This document shows, in pieces, positions 1 through 3,859 of a stretch of 5,774 nt of DNA. The translations under genes and the position numbers were made by a program. The stretch's first letter is position 1; the number at the start of each line of letters is the position of its first letter. Origin of the DNA: Methanomicrobiales archaeon (GTDB taxonomy: Archaea > Halobacteriota > Methanomicrobia > Methanomicrobiales > Methanoculleaceae); assembly GCA_012521035.1 (NCBI GenBank), contig JAAYND010000273.1:1-5774 (forward strand), read 5' to 3'. Under the pieces are notes generated by a model, which worked only from the letters and a program-made list of their open reading frames with translations, had not been told where the DNA came from and did no database searches.

Positions 1-142
1 ATTTCGTCACCGATTGCATACACTCTCTTAGTTGGCGCTCGACCAACATAAAGAATACCCGTGCGGGGTGAAAGTGTATTGGATTCCATAGAGGGCCGAT
101 TCATCCCCCGACTTAAGTCGGGGGGCTCCTCGGCCCACGATC
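1..142 (+). mobile_element. Right end of a probable IS200/IS605-family (TnpB-type) element, partial
   Basis: The stretch holds no convincing gene but has a nested hairpin. An outer 7-bp stem (GGGCCGA 93-99 with TCGGCCC 130-136) encloses symmetric 5-nt internal loops and the perfect 20-bp palindrome CCCCCGACTTAAGTCGGGGG at 105-124. Subterminal hairpins of this kind, without terminal inverted repeats, are typical of IS200/IS605 ends, and in tnpB-carrying elements the right end also forms the 3' part of the omega (reRNA) guide scaffold. Coding similarity to heme O synthase resumes at about 143, only 6-7 nt past the outer stem, so the junction is probably at 137-142. The + strand frame from position 3 is open until a TGA at 69-71 and could be the tail of a tnpB gene, but 22 residues are too few to say. 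The rest of the element lies outside the window. The family call rests on structure and recall of similar ends, so the exact boundary and orientation are tentative. Confidence 0.55.
93..136 (+). repeat. Nested inverted repeat (two-stem hairpin) at the IS end
   Basis: Outer arms 93-99 and 130-136 are perfectly complementary over 7 bp. The inner palindrome 105-124 is perfect over 10-bp arms and in practice would fold with a TTAA loop. The internal loops are 5 nt on each side (100-104 and 125-129). As DNA it could be the transposase recognition hairpin of an IS200/IS605 element. As RNA it could be the terminal stem of a TnpB guide RNA. A plain transcription terminator is less likely because no T-run follows. 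Confidence 0.75.
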
Positions 143-631
143 CTGAAGCGGACAAGCCCCCTCAATGTGGTACTGGGCGGAGGCGCGGTATGTTTTGCCG
201 CGTTTGCAGGATGGACCGCTACAGGTGCCCCATTCCCGGCGCTCACCCCGGTGATGATCGCGCTTCTGGGCTTTCTATGGACGCCGGGGCATTTCTGGGC
301 GCTTGCCATCTACCGGGACCGCGACTACCGCATCGCTCACATACCCATGCTCCCTGCCAGGGCGGGGCGACACGCCGCAGCGCAGGCCATATACGCCTGG
401 AACGTGGCAACGGTGGGTCTCACCATCCTCATCCCGCTCCTGACGGCGATCGACCGACTCACCCTGGTCGTAACGATCCCGGCCGGTCTGCTCCTCCTCC
501 ACCTCAGCAGAAACCTCCTTCTGTCTCCATCAGACGATAGAGCGGTGCGCCTGTTCTCCTTCTCCATCGTGTACCTCATGAGCGTGCTGTTCGCCCTCCT
601 GGTGCTGGCAGGCGGCCTGCCGGCATGGTAA
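143..631 (+). pseudogene. ctaB: Protoheme IX farnesyltransferase (heme O synthase), C-terminal half, 5'-truncated
   Basis: Heme O synthase is a UbiA-superfamily membrane prenyltransferase that adds a farnesyl group to heme B to make heme O for heme-copper oxidases. Recognisable similarity begins with the L-K-R-T-S-P-L-N stretch at 143-166, which matches the conserved cytoplasmic motif in the middle of CtaB/CyoE, and continues through V-L-G-G. The hallmark F-L-W-T-P-G-H-F-W-A-L-A segment follows, then Y-R-D-R-D-Y (second Asp-rich region) and P-M-L-P, then hydrophobic helices to TAA at 629-631. Families are usually near 280-300 residues; only about 162 codons remain. The first Asp-rich motif (N-x-x-x-D-x-x-x-D) and the early helices are absent. 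Upstream sequence is an IS-like hairpin rather than ctaB, so truncation by insertion is the simplest reading. A GTG at 167 could start a 154-residue fragment, but it would lack half the active site. The gene converges on ctaG with a 10-bp gap. Confidence 0.8.
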
Positions 632-641
632 ACGGCCCCGC

Positions 642-1403
642 TCACTCCTCTGGCCTGATGACCACACCCCGGGCAGATGAGCCGTCTTTGCGGATCTCCT
701 GGCCTGAAGATCGAAGGGAGAGGATCGCCGCGGTCGTGTAGATCAACGCACCGAAGAACCACATGGTCGCCCCTCCCATCTGCTGGTCCGCGAGAAGCGT
801 AATTCCCGGCAGGTGGGCGGTTGAGGGGTAATGGTATATGATCTGGCCCTGAAAAGTGATGAGCGCGCCCAGGATCATCCCCTGCATGGCCCCGGCAAGG
901 AGATACAGCACCTTACCCTCGTTTGTCTTTATGGTGGGGAGGTTTAGCCCTGCTCCCGGAATAAGCGGGGCCCAGTATGCAAGGAACGCGATAAACAGGG
1001 ATATGTGCTCGAGGATATGCACGGGGACGTTGACGAGCGTGGCATCGTACGGGATGGGGATGTGCCAGAACCACAGGACCGCCGTGGAGAATATGAACGC
1101 CACGGTCGGGCGAGATATCGCGTAAAAGACGCGGTGAAGAACCCGATACGGGGCCAACCGACTCAGCGTACCGGGTGGCAGCCACCAGAGGAAGAGATCG
1201 GCGGCAAGGAGAGAGGGTGCGAATACACCGATCAGGATCATGTGAAAGATCATGTGTACGGTGTAGGACTTCTCGAGGTCCGGGCTCAGAGCAGCCATGA
1301 CGACGAGAGCCGCCACCGCGGTAAGGCTGGCGAGGATCTTCATGGATCGCCCGGCACCGCCCCCCCTCTGGAGGGCCCGATCTGCTGTATCATTCTCTAC
1401 CAC
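642..1403 (-). CDS. ctaG: CtaG-type cytochrome c oxidase assembly factor (Caa3_CtaG family), 253 aa
   Basis: This is a multi-pass membrane protein of the Caa3_CtaG family, whose Bacillus member is needed to form active caa3 oxidase and is thought to help copper-site assembly. The chosen start is GTG at 1403. It lies one base past the subunit I stop (TAG 1407-1405) and 7 nt after a strong AGGAGGT (1417-1411). A longer reading from ATG 1502 would overlap subunit I by about 98 bp and add a Pro/Gly-rich, unlikely N-terminus. ATG 1343 is a weaker alternative. From the GTG, residues 22-40 form the first membrane helix and about six more follow. Visible family signatures are H50-x3-H54, the W-F-W-H-I-P-x-P-Y-D-A motif at 111-121, E132-H133, and D-Q-Q-M-G-G at 206-211. 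These His, Glu and Asp residues are plausible metal contacts. It is the third gene of the oxidase operon, consistent with maturation of the CuA/CuB enzyme upstream. Confidence 0.85.
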   Translation of the reverse strand: MVENDTADRALQRGGGAGRSMKILASLTAVAALVVMAALSPDLEKSYTVHMIFHMILIGVFAPSLLAADLFLWWLPPGTLSRLAPYRVLHRVFYAISRPTVAFIFSTAVLWFWHIPIPYDATLVNVPVHILEHISLFIAFLAYWAPLIPGAGLNLPTIKTNEGKVLYLLAGAMQGMILGALITFQGQIIYHYPSTAHLPGITLLADQQMGGATMWFFGALIYTTAAILSLRSSGQEIRKDGSSARGVVIRPEE

Positions 1404-1404
1404 G

Positions 1405-2904
1405 CTACTGACCTCCTGGAGGTAGTATATCCACAGGGCCTGCGGTACTCTCCCAGGCCCGGGCCACCCGCGACAACGCGGCGTAGCCCATCCAGATGAC
1501 ACCGAGACCGAGAAGGATTATGAAAGGAACTGCGGTCAGGGAGAATATCTGCCAGTCGGGAAGGTGCACAGCATACCGCCGGGGAACGCTGTAGGCCCCG
1601 GACGCAAGAAACATAAGGGTAAACCCGATCCCCCCGATCCCGTATGCCACAGCGGCGTAGCGTGTGCGAGGGTCGCTCCCGGAGCCCGAGAGGGTGCGTG
1701 TGATATAGAGGAGGAAGGCCCAGAGAAATATCACTGCACCCAGCAGGAAATACGTATGGAGATGGCCGGGAACCCAGAGGGTGTTATGCATCACCTGGTT
1801 TACAGCGATGGTTGCATCAAGCGCCGCGGCCATCCCTCCAAACATCCACCCCCAGAGGCCGATGGCGAGGAGGATGGTGGTCACATCCCACTGGATGCCC
1901 GAGCGGTAGTACTGGGAGAGTCCCCCAAACAGCGTTATCAGGATCACCGGTATCACCGAGGCGTAGGTTCCGATCTGACCCACGACCTGGAGGCCCAGGG
2001 GCTGAGCAAAATCCTGGTACAGGTGGTGGAGGTAGATGATCGGGACGAGGAACGTGATGGAGTTGAGAGCGATAGCGTAGATCCGGCTCAGATGCCAGGG
2101 GCGGCCGGTGTAGGCAGGAAGGAGGAAATACATGAGCCCGGCGGAGAAGTAGATAGTCAGGTTCACCAGAAGGTGCCCGAAGAGGTAGTCAAAGTTCTTC
2201 ATGAAGAGCACATCGATGCTCTGCACCAGTCCGGAGGCCTGCATCCAGAGCGGTATGAGCCAGACAAAACCGGTTACAACACAGAGGACGCCGGGGAGCG
2301 CGACGGAGACTGCGAGCACATCCAGGATGGTCAGGTTCTTCTGGTGAGCGGTCTTCTGAAAGATCAGGGGCCACCCCAGCGCATTGCGGACCCCGCCGTG
2401 AGCACGGGAGACCGAACGGATGAGCAGCACACTGTAGATCAAAAACCCGATGAGCACAAACCCTATGCCGACTGTCGCCCCTACCACCCCCCAGAAGGCA
2501 TACCCTCCATGGAATGGCAGGGGGTAGAGGGCGGTCCAGGCCGCTGCAAACCCTCCACCAAGGGTGCTGAAGAGGACAAACATCATCCCCATGAAAAAGA
2601 AGAAGAAGGTCATCCACAGCCAGCGAGTATCCAGGGCCACCCTCCGTCCAATGACAGCGGCAAACCCTCCGATCGATCCTAACAGAGCGAGGGAGACCAT
2701 GGAGAGGCCGTGCAGGGTCATGATCTGGTAGAAGAGCTCGGGCTCCAGCAGGTTCAGGAGTCCTGACTGCTCTATCCTCATGGAGAGGCCGAAAACTCCC
2801 ATTACGACGAACATAACGAAGGCAAACACTATGCTGGCCAGGGTGAAGCGTAGCACCCCCCCGTAGCCGGCGGGCAGAGAGGAGGGGTCTGCATTATACG
2901 ACAT
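1405..2904 (-). CDS. Heme-copper oxidase superfamily subunit I, B-type (ba3-like) fold, active-site Tyr replaced by Asn; candidate NO reductase
   Basis: A 499-residue membrane protein with about twelve predicted helices, the usual size for the core subunit. It would carry the low-spin heme and the heme/CuB centre that reduces O2 or NO. Ligand histidines seen: H65 in T-L-H-G (low-spin heme), H244 in F-G-H-L-L-V-N (CuB), H293-H294 in Y-L-H-H (CuB), H381 (high-spin heme) and H383 (low-spin heme) in H-N-T-L-W-V-P-G-H-L-H. That last motif and S-V-P-R-R-Y near residue 439 are B-type (Thermus ba3-like) signatures. The tyrosine four residues after the first CuB His, cross-linked in A- and B-type oxidases, is Asn248 here (AAC, 2163-2161). 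The two polar ba3 K-channel positions after the helix VIII Pro are Val and Ile. Loss of that Tyr is a known trait of nitric oxide reductases in this superfamily, so NO reduction is a real alternative to O2 reduction. Start ATG 2904 has GGAGG 9 nt upstream and overlaps subunit II by 11 bp. Confidence 0.9.
   Translation of the reverse strand: MSYNADPSSLPAGYGGVLRFTLASIVFAFVMFVVMGVFGLSMRIEQSGLLNLLEPELFYQIMTLHGLSMVSLALLGSIGGFAAVIGRRVALDTRWLWMTFFFFFMGMMFVLFSTLGGGFAAAWTALYPLPFHGGYAFWGVVGATVGIGFVLIGFLIYSVLLIRSVSRAHGGVRNALGWPLIFQKTAHQKNLTILDVLAVSVALPGVLCVVTGFVWLIPLWMQASGLVQSIDVLFMKNFDYLFGHLLVNLTIYFSAGLMYFLLPAYTGRPWHLSRIYAIALNSITFLVPIIYLHHLYQDFAQPLGLQVVGQIGTYASVIPVILITLFGGLSQYYRSGIQWDVTTILLAIGLWGWMFGGMAAALDATIAVNQVMHNTLWVPGHLHTYFLLGAVIFLWAFLLYITRTLSGSGSDPRTRYAAVAYGIGGIGFTLMFLASGAYSVPRRYAVHLPDWQIFSLTAVPFIILLGLGVIWMGYAALSRVARAWESTAGPVDILPPGGQ
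1411..1417 (-). promoter_or_regulatory. Shine-Dalgarno of ctaG, inside the end of subunit I
   Basis: Read on the - strand, AGGAGGT is followed by a 7-nt spacer containing the subunit I TAG stop and then GTG at 1403. This is a near-perfect anti-16S match and decides the start of ctaG. The geometry suggests translational coupling between subunit I and ctaG. Confidence 0.8.
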
Positions 2905-3427
2905 CGAAGAAGGCCTCCATCCCCCAGTGGTCTACCCCGCAGTACTCCAGACAGTGGATGCGGTACTGCCCTGTCCGGGTGAAGTTGACGATCAGGCGGT
3001 TGGTGTACCCCGGCATGGACTGGGTCTGTGCGATGATCCTCCCATCCGGATCGAATATGCCAAACCCGTGGTTCACGTCAAGCGATGTCACGGCAAACTC
3101 CACCGGGACATGGGCGGGGATTGTGGTGTTGCTCAGCGTAAAGGCAAACTGTGATGTCGTCGCGTTGATAACGATGGCGGGTTGCCCCACCGTTACATCC
3201 CTGACGGGTTGATAGGGGAGGATGGCCTGGGTGCCCAGGAATACGACGAGGGCTGCCAGGACTATGACCGAGAACAGGCGCCGGCGGAGCAACTCAAGCC
3301 CTTCCGTGATCTCCTCGTACCCGACCCGCTCCCTGCTGCTCCTCATCACCCACGCCCAGAGAAGCGTGTAGGATCCGCCCATCACGAGCAGGAGGAGGAG
3401 CACGTACCGCGGATCGATGAGGATCAT
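2894..3427 (-). CDS. Heme-copper oxidase subunit II with complete CuA site, 177 aa
   Basis: Membrane-anchored electron-entry subunit. Residues 7-28 and 51-70 are hydrophobic and form two membrane helices joined by a charged segment rich in Arg and Glu. From about residue 78 a cupredoxin domain follows on the outer face. The dinuclear CuA ligands are all present: H120 in D-V-N-H-G-F, then C159, E161 (backbone), C163, H167 and M170 in C-L-E-Y-C-G-V-D-H-W-G-M. The domain resembles ba3 subunit II (F-A-F near 94-96, S-L-D-V-N-H-G-F, G-Q-Y-R-I-H-C), although Thermus ba3 subunit II has only one helix. An intact CuA implies that electrons come from a soluble donor such as a cytochrome c or a small blue copper protein, not directly from quinol. 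It is the first gene of the operon. ATG 3427 is the first good start; no strong Shine-Dalgarno is visible, so the transcript may have a very short leader. Confidence 0.92.
   Translation of the reverse strand: MILIDPRYVLLLLLVMGGSYTLLWAWVMRSSRERVGYEEITEGLELLRRRLFSVIVLAALVVFLGTQAILPYQPVRDVTVGQPAIVINATTSQFAFTLSNTTIPAHVPVEFAVTSLDVNHGFGIFDPDGRIIAQTQSMPGYTNRLIVNFTRTGQYRIHCLEYCGVDHWGMEAFFDVV
2914..2918 (-). promoter_or_regulatory. Shine-Dalgarno of subunit I, inside the end of subunit II
   Basis: GGAGG on the - strand sits 9 nt before ATG 2904, within the last codons of subunit II. It supports this start and, with the 11-bp gene overlap, translational coupling of the two subunits in equal amounts. 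Confidence 0.65.
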
Positions 3428-3454
3428 GGCAGGCCATTACCATCAGGGGTCGTA

Positions 3455-3467
3455 CTTAAAGTTTATG
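3455..3467 (-). promoter_or_regulatory. Candidate archaeal promoter (TATA-like) of the subunit II-subunit I-ctaG operon
   Basis: On the - strand the AT-rich run CATAAACTTTAAG stands out from GC-rich surroundings, centred about 34 nt before ATG 3427. With the usual archaeal 25-nt spacing, transcription would start within roughly 10 nt of the start codon, fitting the lack of a clear Shine-Dalgarno. It is not a perfect TATA consensus. Confidence 0.4.
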
Positions 3468-3541
3468 GCAATGTTGCCGGATAGCGCCGCAACGGCTCTA
3501 TCGGGGCCGGATCATGTCGCTCAACAACGTGTTTCGGGATC

Positions 3542-3703
3542 ATGAACACCCTCGTGCCTGTATGGCTGAAGCGCGGGATGGTTACCATTGCCGGCCGCAT
3601 ACCGTCCGGCCAGGGCTGTGGTGTAGAGGTGGAGGCTACCAGATCCGGCGATTACCCGCATCTTCTGGATCTGCTCGCCCGGGACTCCTGTGGCGCTCTA
3701 TAA
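3542..3703 (+). CDS. Possible small hypothetical protein, 53 aa
   Basis: ATG 3542 to TAA 3701-3703 encodes a 53-residue peptide with mixed hydrophobic and charged residues (V-T-I-A-G-R-I-P-S-G, G-V-E-V-E-A, L-L-D-L-L-A) and two Cys. About two thirds of its third codon positions are G or C, and its make-up looks more protein-like than the overlapping frame starting at 3514. The frame is open back to a stop at 3482-3484 but has no upstream Met, and no Shine-Dalgarno precedes the ATG. I recognise no family. It could be a real small gene, the decayed remnant of a larger one, or chance. Confidence 0.3.
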   Translation: MNTLVPVWLKRGMVTIAGRIPSGQGCGVEVEATRSGDYPHLLDLLARDSCGAL

Positions 3704-3724
3704 TCTCATGTGTTGAACAGTGAT

Positions 3725-3750
3725 CCTGATTTGCTGACCACAAATTCAGG
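3725..3750. repeat. Imperfect inverted repeat upstream of the sensor gene
   Basis: CCTGATTTG (3725-3733) pairs with CAAATTCAGG (3741-3750) over 9 bp with one bulged T and a 7-nt loop. It could be a regulator-binding site or a weak terminator for the small ORF upstream. No T-run follows, so the terminator reading is not favoured. Confidence 0.35.
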
Positions 3751-3822
3751 CCCCGTACCTTCAGGACAGGCATTTGATTTTGAAATTCCAGGCGGGATGG
3801 CTGTTCTTGAAATACGCAACCA

Positions 3823-3830
3823 CTATATAG
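3823..3830 (+). promoter_or_regulatory. TATA box of the PAS/GAF sensor gene
   Basis: CTATATAG lies about 33 nt before ATG 3860, a good archaeal TATA match in otherwise mixed sequence. The usual 25-nt spacing puts the transcript start near 3852, giving a leader of about 8 nt, which agrees with the absence of a Shine-Dalgarno before 3860. Confidence 0.55.
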
Positions 3831-3859
3831 GATGAGAAACGACAGTCACTCTGAAGACA

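Larger units (their letters stand above)
3428..3859. other. Divergent intergenic region
   Basis: These 432 bp separate the leftward oxidase operon from the rightward sensor gene. Contents I can support: a TATA-like run for the operon (3455-3467), a 53-codon ORF of uncertain reality (3542-3703), an imperfect hairpin (3725-3750) and a TATA box for the sensor gene (3823-3830). No tRNA, rRNA, CRISPR or tandem repeat is evident. From about 3720 the base composition becomes more AT-rich, as expected of regulatory DNA. Confidence 0.6.

Noticed and set aside
105..124. Intrinsic terminator for an upstream gene
   Set aside because: The palindrome has no following T-run and is enclosed by a second complementary stem, which fits an IS end better.
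61..540. 159-codon + strand frame across the IS end and ctaB
   Set aside because: It crosses the hairpin and runs out of register with the conserved ctaB motifs; its translation is Pro/His/Arg-rich.
632..641. Terminator between convergent ctaB and ctaG
   Set aside because: Only 10 bp separate the stop codons and no hairpin or T-run is present.
1005..2682. Long + strand open frames opposite subunit I and ctaG (for example 1564-2682)
   Set aside because: They are antisense to clearly conserved membrane proteins, have Pro/Gly/His/Glu-rich low-quality translations without recognisable motifs, and result from GC-rich codon bias.
3421..3544. GGATCATG repeated three times (3421-3428, 3509-3516, 3537-3544)
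   Set aside because: The octamer is built on GATC, common throughout this sequence, the spacing is irregular, and one copy is within the start of subunit II; chance is adequate.
3514..3723. 69-codon + strand frame starting at ATG 3514
   Set aside because: It overlaps the 3542-3703 frame in another register and its translation, rich in Arg, His, Gly and Cys, looks non-coding.
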